From NCBI GenBank assembly GCA_026874595.1, contig CM049308.1, forward strand, positions 77,674,124 through 77,738,123: a stretch of 64,000 nucleotides of DNA, in the 5' to 3' direction. Origin of the DNA: Sipunculus nudus. Lineage: Eukaryota; Annelida; Sipuncula; Golfingiida; Sipunculidae. How positions within the stretch are numbered: position 1 is the stretch's first letter; each line of letters starts with the position of its first letter. The notes under the pieces are model-generated. The model saw only the letters and a program-made list of their open reading frames with translations. It did no database searches and was not told the origin of the DNA. The position numbers were made by a program, and so were the translations under genes. Below, one piece after another: positions 52,855 to 64,000 of this stretch.

Positions 52855-52960
52855 CCTGGCCGAACCCTCACGAGTTAATGGAAACTAGTTCAGTAGTTTT
52901 TTTGTAATCCTGCTAACAGATAAACCATTCAACAACCTGACAAGCAAACACTATTGCACC
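52855..52960 (+). repeat. Single degenerate copy of the retroelement-like tail
   Basis: The order 'ccgaaccctcacgagttaatgg', 'gttcagtagttttt', 'gtaatcctgctaacag' and then an A/C-rich run matches the order seen in the 95-bp array units at 32.4-34.0 kb and the copy near 55.6 kb. It lacks the ataacctcc ending, so it is truncated. Confidence 0.5.
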
Positions 52961-55519
52961 TGTTTATCTTCAACTACACAATTTTAACTCTTCAGAGATC
53001 TTAATACAGTTTTATAAATTTACATAAATGAACCATGAAAAGAGATATCAGTAGTCTTGAGAGAAGTATTCAGCAGTGTTCCCATGTCATATAAGAGTAA
53101 CCACCTGCATATAAACAAGCATATGTCAAGGCCGCACTACAGGTATATTACAGTAGCAGATACCTTGCCAGATTCCTAACCTGTTCAGGAAGCATGTGGC
53201 ATATGCATGCCACTCCAGCATAATTTTCTCATAACTCACCTTTGTAACTTTTAACAAACAACTATTGCCCTACTCATCAGTTATCACACTAATACCTCCA
53301 CAGGTAAGCAAGCAGGTGATCTTCGCACACCTGTGATATCACACTAATAATGTAGGAGTGCCTCAAGTGTTTTAATCTAAGTTACTAATTGCCTGTAGAT
53401 GAAAGATGAAGTTTTCCTGCTATTTAACCTTCTCCACTACAGGTGAGCACACCTGCCAACATCTCCACCTCACAGGTGATCCTATAAAACAGCATACAAA
53501 ATAACCCATATGATAAAGTGCCAGCCATGCCTCAAGACCGTGCTTCTGAGGAGCCTCAATATGTCTAAGATCATTTGCTACACTATCCCCAGAGTCTACT
53601 GATAATTTCATTTTATATTCTATGATTCCCAGCATTTAATAAAGACAAAATTCCCTACTTTTTTCATGATGAATTTTTTTGATTATTTTCTTGACCTTTT
53701 TCCACAAAAAATACAACCACAGCCAACCATGCAATGAACATAACATTTTGACTAAATTCCTTTTGGGTAAATCAGATTCCTTGACTTTTTCTTAGATTTA
53801 AAGCATTTCTCTCAAGTTCTTGGTTTCCCTGACTGTAAAAATGGAATCTAATTTTCCAGGATTTTCTCTGATTTTTAAGGACGGCTGGAAATCCTGCATG
53901 TATCCAAATCAGTGATACCTTTATCTTTAAATGAATCATTATAATCAAATTATAACAGGACTGATTTCTGATATGCTTTAGGATTGTTGTATAATGGTAT
54001 TTTTGTTAACTCATTATATTTCAAATATGCACTACATAACTTCATATTTCAAAATTCTTTCAAATAATTCAGAGATAAGACAGAAGATTTTATCAAAATT
54101 CCTTATTTTATATATCAACTGATCCTGCTTTTATGTCCACCATAACTAAATCATTTAACTAGTTTTTTTATGGAAAAAAATCAAGGAAGCCCTAACTTTT
54201 ATAATTAATGTGAATTACAGTATCAATAAGCCTAAAATTATTTTGTCCCATTTCTTGCCATGAGATGTATATTTCTGTTTAAAATTTAAAGTGTTCATCA
54301 TGCCCAAGACATTTAACTGTGATATTCAAAGATAAACCAAGTATTTCTTATACCATCAGTGAAGCTCTTCCATTATCACTCAATAAATAACCCACACACA
54401 CTCACAAACACACACAGACAACCCATGTATTTGTAAATACTCCAAGAATGAACCATCCACAACTTAATAGCTATTGTGTCTGCTTCACAGGTGCCTTGGT
54501 GGTGAGGGGGACCTTAACAGCCATGTTCTCACAATGTTTAAACACTAAATCCCGCAGCAGTTTTTTAATACAAACTGGTGTTGTGTCTGAACCACCTATC
54601 CCTATACAGGTGACAAGGTCACAGCCCTTTATAGCTCAGGACCAGATCACTTGCCAAGTAACGACCAACCTGGTGATATTTTTATTCTAGTGCTAGGGTA
54701 CTACAGTACCAACTTGAGTGTTTTTTTGAGGTATGTGTTCAGGCATAAGAAGATACATGATAAGTCGTGTCCTCAAGACATATCCTCTCTGTTTTACTCA
54801 GCTAATTTAAACAACGGATATCACAAAGTACATATACTGATGTCATATTTCAAGCACAACTGTAAATATACAAGTTAAAGAATCACTTACTGACTAAAAG
54901 CAATCTTTTATATTTGGAGGCAAAATCCAAAATTGGTTGGTGTCAACATCAAAAACAGGTTTGCTGTTACAAGACTGCAACAAACCATACTGCTTCAGTG
55001 AGTTGTCTTTTATGATGTTCATATGATAACTCATTACTGGCAAGGTGAGTATACAACAGCCAAACAGGTGTGCTCACCTGTAGCGGACAAGGTTTAGCAG
55101 TAGACAGACATCATCTTTCATCTCTTGGCAATTAACAAATGCATACATATAAACTGACTAGGTATATTTAGGAACTCATATAAAACTTAATTAATCATCA
55201 GAAATCATGTCATATATCTTACTGTGAAATATCCTTATAATCTCTGACATCTTTCCATAATGGAAAATTAAACAAGATCCAAACAAAGCAGTATCACACC
55301 AACCATTCTTTGAGGCAGCTCAGAATATCAAAAGATAATATATATGTAAAAGATAAAAGGATACTCTATCAGTAGAAATTGGCCATGCACATTCAGATAC
55401 AAAGACCTGGATTGGCAAAAATAATGAAATCATGAAAAGATATTAGGTGTAACAACTTCTTTGAAATTAACTCAAGTACAATCCCCATATCTTTAAAAAT
55501 CCCCCAGTTATCTAGATCT
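52961..55519. other. Upstream stretch without a supported gene
   Basis: A dense cluster of acaggt/acctgt motifs lies at about 53300-53475, and a CA-rich microsatellite at about 54391-54420. A segment at 54491-54609 on the plus strand sits between an acceptor (ctattgtgtctgcttcacag) and a donor (CAG|gtgaca) and is open for 39 codons. The opposite strand is also open there, and neither peptide is recognised, so it is not called as a gene. Confidence 0.45.
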
Positions 55520-55660
55520 GCATCAAAACTGACAGGGAGTCCTTCCTGGATAAAGTCCAACCCGCCAAAGTGCTTCAGCATTTTTGCATGTTTTCCTGCA
55601 AACACACAAACAAACCAACAAACAGACATGGGTGAAAACATAACCTCTTCCGGTGTGGTA
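55520..55660 (+). repeat. Second single copy of the retroelement-like tail
   Basis: It reads 'gataaagtccaacccgccaaag', then 'tttttgcatgttttcctgca', then an aacaaaccaacaaacagaca tract and 'gggtgaaaacataacctcttccgg'. The architecture is that of the 95-bp array units and of a tail common on invertebrate interspersed repeats. A 93-codon minus-strand frame across it (55674-55393) is a by-product. Confidence 0.55.
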
Positions 55661-58189
55661 TCTAGAACCTGCATCTACTGAGGTACCCACAGGACAGTTA
55701 TGACAATTAACCACAAAACAAGCTGCATGACTGCCAGTACAGGGATACTTTTTTTTTGGCGTTCTGATCAGACACTGTCAACATGCTTACATCACCATCA
55801 TAAACAAGTACATCATTAGTAAAATACACCAGTTAACAGTCAAACTTGCCAAAACCTGTCTTCTTGAGCCAAACAGGACTCCTATGCTGGCAGACTTAAC
55901 TTACAGCAAATGTGCTTAAATAGTAGGAATGTATACAAACTGAATGAGATGAACCTACATATGAGCCCATCACTCACTTACTGCATAGCTGATTGTATTG
56001 TCATTCACAAATCACTCCTCCTCCAGTTATTCACAGACTTTCACCTGTATTTTTTTTCACAAAAATATATTTAAGTTAATGAAGCTGGCCAAACATTTAA
56101 ATCTTGTACTCATATAACATACAGTTAAAGATAAATTCCTATGCTATCCGGGAATCTATCCATGACATTCTTTTTTATCTTTAAAAAGACTATGCCACAA
56201 TTCACACATCTATCATAAGCTGACTGATATAATCATAAAGGGGACAACATTAAAATATATAAAATATCATATTACTCCAACTCCCTTTATCAGTTCTGGT
56301 TTAACTTTCTACATCCTTTCCATTTGGGCTGTGTTTAAGAAAGTGAAAGTTCCAATCACATTTGTTGATTTTTTTTTATCTTACCTGCATGTACATCAAC
56401 ATAAACCACTCTACCGGATTCATAAAGACTTAAAGGTGCTAATCCTTGGTGGTGATACTATGACTAAAATCTCTATGGTGATTAAGGCCTCTGCTTTCCT
56501 CTTCAACATGACAGTCTCTCAGTCAGTCTAACACAATTAAAGAAACCTTTATTCATGTAATGTTTTTATAACTTTCAATATACAGCTGTCATTTTAGCAA
56601 CAAAGAGCACTGTTTTAAGATCACTTTGCCTTATCAGCAATGTCTAGCTTAGTCTAGGTGGAAGATGATTCTACATAAATCTTAACATTACATCAAGCAT
56701 TAAAGGTATCAAATCAGCCTTTTTTATGCCTGTGCAACTGTTACTTGTCTGCGAAACCACTGCTTTATCAGTTTTCTTCACACTGTCAAACTTTTTTGAC
56801 ACCTGACTGCAAAATCTGAATCCAACAGGCCAAGACAGCCAAATTCCCAGCTGATATCTAAAGACCAATTTGTTCAAGGGTCTTGAACAAGCTAGCTCAG
56901 AATTTTATGGCGCTGTATTTTGACATGTTAAATGAGACTGACGCTCACCCCACTTGAGACCTAAGGATTATATGCACAACAATGTGAAGACTAAATGCAA
57001 GCTGGGGAAAAAAATCACTCCTAGTTGATCCATTTGTTACAGACCTCCTGGATGGGCTGAGGATTTGAGTGCAACAAGAGTCCTCTAACTCACCTTATCT
57101 TGGCACAGAGGGATCCCTGGTAACTTCCAAAACTCGACCTACAGCCCCGGAGAGTTACAGTTTCATCGGAGAGTTACAGTTTCATCGTAACATGGACATA
57201 TAACATGTTATTAAATCACAGTAACCTACATTTTCCTGTAGTCTGTAATGTTACTTGTTCATACATTACTCTCATACGGTATACATGCATGCAGAGAACC
57301 TGAGATCGATACAGGAATATGTTACTGAGTGCAGTGTCCTCCAGGTCACTTCCCTTTGAAGTCTATACCATGTAATATTTCAAGGACCCCTATCTGTTAT
57401 CATCACTCATTTTAACTATCTTCTTTCTATTTGATCTACAGTACCTCAAAGTTACAAAACTGGTCAGACTGAATGGAAAGGCAAAATGGATAGCTACAAG
57501 TGGCCTTGATAGCTAATCAGAATATTTCTTTTAAAAATTTATATCTCTATGCATGGTCTTAAACAAAACTGGCAAATTTTTCACATTTTCATTTCAAGAT
57601 ATAAGTAATAATTACTTATGTAACTATATATTCAGTAAATTAAACATGAATATTACATACAAAAGTTTATCAGACAAAGTGGGGGTTAGAACAATTTAAT
57701 CAACCACTCATTTACAAGTAATACATGTGCACATGTTCTTTCTCTTAAATCTCTTTAAGTTTACCAACTCCATAATTACAGAAAACCTCATCAGCTGGTT
57801 GTAATATATATCTATTACCAGAAGTGTCAATTTCCCTATGTTGACATGGTCACACATTATTTTCAATAATATTTTTTATAGATGATACACTGATTTTAAT
57901 GTAAGTGGACCATGCTTTTTTGCAAACTTATCCAGTCTTTCCAAATTTTAGCATTTTAGCACTAAAGGGACCTGTAATGCCATGGAAAGGTTCATAATGA
58001 CTCTAGAAAGCATTGGAAAAAGGGAAGGGGGATAAGCCTGAAAAGTACAGGAAAAGGTACAAACAAATTCTTCCTTCTCCCCACCCTCCTCCAATGTGCT
58101 CTTGTCATTTAAACAACCCTCCTCACACAGACAAGTCAATTAGTACTTGATGATGCTCATAATGATAATTAAAATAACCTAGCTTAAAT
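55661..58189. other. Upstream stretch without a supported gene
   Basis: A 19-bp unit (cggagagttacagtttcat) is present twice at 57148-57185. Next to it, on the minus strand at 57094-57138, a 45-nt phase 0-0 segment sits between an acceptor (ggggctgtag) and a strong donor (AAG|gtgagt), with peptide VEFWKLPGIPLCQDK. It is too short to trust. Nothing else is recognised. Confidence 0.45.
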
Positions 58190-59248
58190 CCTGACATGAC
58201 AACCCCAATAACCTGACATTATTATTAAAAAAATCAGACATGATGATCCCGATAACCTGACATTATTATCTAAATAATCAGACATGATGATCCCAGTAAC
58301 CTGACATTATGATCCAAATTATCAGACATGATGATCCAAATGACCTGACATGAAGACCCCAAAAAATCTTCCATGGTGATCCCAATAATCTGACAGAGCT
58401 ATCCTAATAATCTGACACTATCACACTAACCTGTCCGAATCACAATAACCTGACACAATGATCCCAATAACCTGACATGATTATCCCAATAACCTGACGC
58501 AATGATCCCAATAACCTGACATGATTATCCAAATAAACTGACATGATGATCCAAATAATCAGACATGATGATCCAAATAAACTGACACAATGACCCCAAT
58601 AATCAGACATGATGATCCTAATAACCTGACACGATGTTCCCAATAAACTGACATGATGATCCCAATAATTAGACATGATGATCCCAATAACCTGACATGA
58701 TTATCAAAATAACCTGAAATGATGATCCCAGTAACCTGACATGGGATCCAAATAACCTGACATGGTGATCCCAATAACCTGACATAATGATCCCATTAGC
58801 CTGACATGATGATCCAAATAACCTGACATGGTGATCCAATTAACCTGACATGGTGATCCCAATAACCTGACATGGTGATCCAAATAACCTGACATGATGA
58901 TCCCAATAACCTGAATTGAATATCCCAATAAACTGCCATGATGATCCCAATAATCAGACATGATGATGCCAATAACCAGACATGATTATCCCAATAACCT
59001 TACACAATTATCCCAATAACCTGACATGGTGATCCAAATAACCTGACATGATCATCCCAATAACCTGACATGATCATCCCAATAACCTGACATGATAATT
59101 CCAATAAGTTGACATGAAGATCCCAAATACCTGACATAAATAACCAAATAACCTGACATAATAATCCCAATAACTTGACATGCTGATCATCATAACCTGA
59201 CATGATGATCCCGATATTATGACATGAGAATTCCATTAACCTGACATG
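58190..59248. repeat. 22-bp minisatellite, about 48 units
   Basis: The consensus alternates 'cctgacatgatgat' with 'cccaataa', a 22-bp unit repeated over 1059 bp. Variants include aaataa for caataa, cagacat for ctgacat, and 1-2 bp indels. Because 22 bp is not a multiple of three, three units (66 bp) make a 22-residue period, which gives several Ile/Met/Val-rich minus-strand open frames of 71-85 codons. These are artefacts of repetition. Divergence is highest at the left edge (58190-58440). Confidence 0.95.
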
Positions 59249-62200
59249 TTTGGTTCACTGCACACAGATAATGAAGTACAGCTACACTTTATCCAATGTC
59301 AGCCACAGGCGATTTGTACCAGTTATCAAGTCTCTTTTGATTCTAATCCTGAGTGCATTCCTGAGGTCTGTTTGTCTCACATTGATTTTAATGACATTCT
59401 TTATGAGCCGTGATATGAATCAATAAAAGAACAGTAAAATACCACTACTTGCAGCTTCCAAGTGCACTATTAAATAAGTACCAGGGATGTCAAGGTCTGT
59501 CAATACAGCAGAAGACCAGATTTTTAAATTCCCAGCAGGTTAAACAGATTTAAGAGGTCTGAAGATCATATATGACTTGGATCTATGAAGGTTTATCATT
59601 TCAGAAGGTTATGACTTGCATGACTATGTTGCCACATTCATTTCATTATGCTGGTTGAACAAACACTTGGAACTCATAAATGATGTTTGTGAAGTACACC
59701 TGCTGAGTGCAAGGTCAGACTGAAAAATGCAACCCTTAAGTATTGGTGTGGATGGAGACATGCCCCCCCCCCCCCCCCCCAGCTGGCCATAGTTTGAAGT
59801 TGCCCCCCTCCCCCATAAACTGGCCACATATTGAAGCTTAAGTATTTTTTTATCATAATGATGTGTCCAAAGCTGGCTCAATTATGTATTTTGACGATTC
59901 AGCCAAAATGTACAGCCAAAAAAAAAGTATAGGGGTTAAGTAGATCACTTAAGTCTGTGTGTCTCACATTCTCAGATGTTCCTATTTAAATCAATAAATG
60001 GCTGCATATTTGCAGCGATGTGGTGACTGAGACAATACTTTCTATATAGACAATTTCTAGCTGGAAGACAGATCTGAGTTCCCGGGAAGCTTCAATAACA
60101 TACCATTTAAGTATATCCAAAAACCAAATATATTCTGGCATTGCACAGGTTCCTGGTTATAAGTGACAGGATCAAACAGTTTTGACAACTGGCACTGACT
60201 GTACATACAGAATCAAAGGTGATCTCAACTCCTCATTATGCACTCAGTGATGTTAGAGATCCACAGGGCAAATTCAACCACAGCTTCCCACAAGACCCCA
60301 CAAGACAGTAACATAAACATACAGCAGAGGACTTGGAATACATGACCTGTGCCATCAAAGTTCCAATCACCGTTTCTAAGTGCTCTTTAATAATTTCTTC
60401 CATGGTTGGTCTGCTGCTACTAAACATTTTTGTATTTATAAATCCCATGATCTCAAAGTGACATGGAAGTAAAAGATCTTCAAAAACAGCTGCACATGAT
60501 CAACTATCTGATATAATGTGATTAAGATGCAAAAACCACAAATTGTCCTTAATTATCTAACATATGACATATGTGCCTGATTTCTGTATTCCACCCAAGG
60601 AGATTTCTGCAGAGTTAAGAAAAAATCATGTGCACACTGGTCTGGTATGTTAACCTGGTAATACAGTTAAAAATGAAAATAATTTTCCTATGAATTTTTT
60701 AAATACCGAAGACAGGTGATTAAGAAATATCCATGCAGACTATATATTTACACCTGGTAAGATATCACTGAAGCTTAGCTACCTGGAAGAATATCAGTGT
60801 TGCTCAGCAACCACCACTGATATATCATCACACTATACACCTGTACAGTGGGTTCTCACTGTCTGTACAGTGGGTTTGTCACTGGCAGGTCACCAGAACA
60901 GGGAATCTTTCATTTAGTAATCAGAATATTCAATGGATACCCTGCTGGGGTGATAGCCTGTGGAGAATGTTTGGATGTTTAAGATAACAGAAATGGCACT
61001 GGCACTTCCAAAAGATATATGGTTATGTACTGCAATCATGCTTGCAGGTATTATCTATATGATATGGCATTTCTCAATCATAACTATACACTTTGATTAC
61101 AACTCTGCACATATATCATCATGAACTCATATTAATGATCCCAGTGTTCTAAAACCACAAACAACTGACAAATGCAGGATTTCAAATGGTTGAAAAAAAC
61201 ATACTTTCACTTGATCATTAGAATATATGACAAAAATGTTCCTATGATTTTGTGGGGTGTCTTTACTTCAACTGAAACTGCAGATTTCTTTTAATTTGCA
61301 TATGGTCTAAATCTTGGTACAGAGATTGCACATAATTCAAATAAAAACACCATAGCACTAGGCATAACTTTAGTGCACAGGTCGGTCTGATATAATTCTA
61401 GGAATAATCTTCAACCTCCTAATCTTATAAGCTTACATTTTTATTCGCAGTGACCATTCATCCTATGATAATCATGGGAAAATGTCTATTTAATCATATA
61501 TCTTTTAAGATGCAGTCCTTGTGAGGTTCTTTCATGTCTTTAGGTTTCACCACTAATTAACTGGACTGGATTACTTCAGCTTCTCAGTATGAGCTCACTA
61601 GCCACATAATTTATAATCTTACTATACTAACCTCATACACAGTTTCTTCAATAGGATCCTGACAAGTAGTTCCTATTCTGATATATGTTCCAGAAGGAGA
61701 ATTTTTGTATTTTCTTTACATAGCATGAACAGTATCAAAAAAGTTATCTCTTCCACAGTACCCTGGTCAAAAGAAGTACCTTTTCTAGAACACAGAGCTA
61801 GAGTGGGTCAATGTATGTATGAAAACTGAAACATGACCATTAGGTGTCTGAAACAAGGCTCGCAGTTGTATCATCTGACCTGGGAGAAAGCCCTGGAAAT
61901 TACTGATTGCATCTTCCCTGTAGGGGTATAAATACTGCTACATGAGAGGCCTGTATTCGGAGCCGGTTTGCAGCTGTAACCACACGGATACTAGATATTA
62001 TGTTGTTTGCTGTTTTTTGTCTTCTTGTACATGCTGTTAATAAATGTTCCTTTTTCAAATGTGTGCGACTATCTCTGGATCTGCCATACAAACAGCATGT
62101 TTAACCAAAATGTTCAGTATCTTCCTTTATATTTTCCCTATAGATATCAATTTATACTTTTGCACTACCGCACTCTTCTATTTCATTTTGCATTTTCAAA

Positions 62201-64000
62201 ACAGAAATGCATTATAATAATACAACATAGCTCATAAAACATAAACCAGACAGGGAGTTATGTACAAAAACTAATGCACTAGCACTTTCATGCTAAGGTT
62301 GACCTGTGAGAATGTAGGTGGATGATTAAAGTTTGTTTCTTAGCTTTATAACTAACAGGACTTGTGCCACTGCATTAAAAGTATATAACTCAAACTTCCA
62401 TGCATTCTGCAAGACAGGCGGCATAACATCCGGTTCTGTTTTTGCTCTTTATATCAAGTCCACATTCAAACACTCTGTGAAGGCATTAGTCTTTCCTGTG
62501 CATAAAGTGTGTCATATATAATGAAAAAGTGATAAATATACAATACCTTGTGCACGCTCCCTAGGTCATTATGTCTGCTGTACATTAAGTAGCAAGTATT
62601 TATGGGATATGGTACACTTCCTATTCATCCTGAATAAAAATGTTTGAATGAACAAATGCTTTTTTATTTATTTCGGATGATTCCCCATTGTGTGTTATTG
62701 CAGGACTTTCTACTGAAATAAAACTGGCTTACAGAACATTTTGGTTTATCTGGATTTTTTGTATGACATTGTTACACCTTATATATTTCAATAAAATAGA
62801 AAATAAACAGACACATGCATTACTTTATATTATATATAAAATAATTATTTAAATGTTCCTGATGATACAGGCACTATTCTCACTATATGGACTACTGTGC
62901 AAACTGGTCATAATTCAAATTTTAAAATTGGAAATAATTAAAAAAAGTTATGACCATGTCTTAACTGACAAAGTTCATATTTCATAAAAAAAAAATGTTA
63001 ATTACCTTGAGGTCACAAATCCAAGTATATATCCAGTATTATTTTGTTAATAGGAAAAGCACACTATCTGCTACAAATCCATGAAATTCAAAAATAAGAA
63101 AATCCTAGTAAAGTACTTGTGCACTCCAGACTCAGGGAGTAACAGTCTGACTGGACAAGCAGCTCCTTGCCTTGGCTATCTTAGCCCTTGATAGCTATAT
63201 CAGGGGAGGCTTGTCTCCAGCTGAGAAGAACTAGCCAGTCACATTTCTATCTGGCTACTCCAGTACCAAGGCAGGGTTAACTGTACTCTTCCCCTCTGAT
63301 AAATTGTCTTGATGCAGATAAGAAGAACCACCCTATCTTCTAATGGGATATCCCCACTGTCTAGGTATGCTACCAATGATGCATGTCAGCAACAGAGCAT
63401 GGGTTAAACCATTTTCTTCACAGGGGTGAACAGGTTGGCTCCAATGTCTGTAACAGTTGTGATATATTCACTTGGGTTTATACTGAATTGCTATTCAGAG
63501 CTGATAGTCATACTATTGCCCAGTGATCTTACTTAACATGTATGTTGGTACCCCTAAATCAATAAATGGGGTATAATCTGTTGGTTTGTCAACTGCTGGA
63601 ATTACTGTGACGTGGGCTACACAGGTGAAGATGTATTTATATGACATGCAAGTGTGTGTACATGTTGTGCATGCATCAACACACACTCAGGTAAAATAGA
63701 TCAAAGAGCTACCGTAAGTGCCTGTGGTGGGCCTTTCCACCTGACAAGCAGATATATAGCATGCTACATTACAAATGAGCATATCGGGTCTTCTTAATAA
63801 AGGGTCTGTCACTACAGTCTGTGAACACACATGAGAGCCAGACAGACAATTATTTAAGAGTCCCTTTCACTAAATCTTATTGTTGTTAGAACAAAACCCA
63901 CACCAAGGTATTGTTGAAGTCAAGTGACACAATATGAACTCTCCCAAAATCATGCAATTAGGTCTGAACCTCTTGAACAGTGAAGTTGAACCAGCTCTTT
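59249..64000. other. Upstream stretch without a firmly supported gene
   Basis: A run of 18 C at 59763-59780 is followed by a second, shorter C tract, each trailed by a 'ctggcca.a.nttgaag' string, so this is a two-copy duplication of about 50 bp. A short duplication (ctgtacagtgggtt) occurs at about 60842-60877. The only coding suggestion is the weak start exon at 60323-60403. Confidence 0.5.
60323..60403 (-). CDS. Possible first coding exon (low confidence)
   Basis: A minus-strand ATG in excellent context (CCAACCATGG) at 60403 opens 27 codons, starting MEEIIKEHLETVIGTLMAQ and ending YSKSSA. A consensus donor (GCT|gtatgt) closes it in phase 0. A possible acceptor (tttagtagcag) precedes the ATG by about ten bases. 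The peptide is charged and helix-like, but I do not recognise a family. The frame also continues open through the donor for another 28 codons and upstream to an earlier ATG at 60448. No partner exon was found between here and 37 kb, so it may be chance. Confidence 0.22.

Noticed and set aside
54491-54609. Plus-strand segment between good splice sites (ALVVRGTLTAMFSQC...)
   Set aside because: The opposite strand is also open, no domain is recognised and no partner exon exists. It is recorded in the region entry only.
57094-57138. Minus-strand 15-codon phase 0-0 segment with a strong gtgagt donor
   Set aside because: Too short to distinguish from chance, and it lies next to a small tandem duplication that suggests repeat sequence.
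58440-59236. Several repetitive minus-strand frames of 71-85 codons
   Set aside because: They are the 22-bp minisatellite read three units at a time; indels break them repeatedly and they have no start context or splice structure.

Overview
The window looks like a piece of a metazoan nuclear genome, probably a mollusc or another lophotrochozoan. It is AT-rich, has no prokaryote-style gene packing, and most of it is intron or intergenic DNA with scattered transposon remnants and minisatellites. The mollusc guess is inference. It rests on repeat styles I associate with bivalves and gastropods: a Helitron-like element with a tandem core, a pogo-like MITE, a repeat tail ending near 'cataacctccttggtagagg', and 'gctcag...gctgagctaaaa' repeats.

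Only one gene is supported with reasonable confidence, and it lies on the minus strand. Its start exon (37229-37313, ATG at 37306) encodes a textbook signal peptide and ends in a strong CAG|gtaggt donor. The next recognisable exon (1601-1737) encodes the first half of a thrombospondin type-1 repeat resembling the N-terminal repeat of papilin/ADAMTS-like extracellular matrix proteins. Both exons use phase 0 at the junction, so they can be joined directly across an intron of about 35.5 kb. The rest of the protein continues on the minus strand beyond position 1, outside the window.

That intron (1738-37228) holds a SINE/MITE-like repeat (4085-4701), a solo LTR in the same orientation as the gene (13311-14042), an inverted repeat near 16.0 kb, several old duplications, a 16-copy 95-bp array made from a retroelement-like tail (32425-34015), and an 84-bp minisatellite that abuts the start exon (36568-37228). 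The minisatellite is the most unusual feature: its unit contains a copy of the exon's own 5' splice site, so the true donor is followed by a ladder of near-identical decoy donors.

Upstream of the start exon (37314-64000) no gene is firmly supported. I see a 901-bp hAT MITE with a perfect 8-bp target duplication (38234-39134), a 157-bp pogo-like MITE (43290-43446), a 2.0-kb element with terminal inverted repeats (45356-47388), a Helitron-like element with a 279-bp tandem core (49351-50780), two more copies of the retroelement-like tail, and a 22-bp minisatellite of roughly 48 units (58190-59248). A few isolated splice-bounded open segments are recorded at low confidence. The 5' UTR and promoter of the matrix-protein gene are probably somewhere in this upstream part but could not be located.
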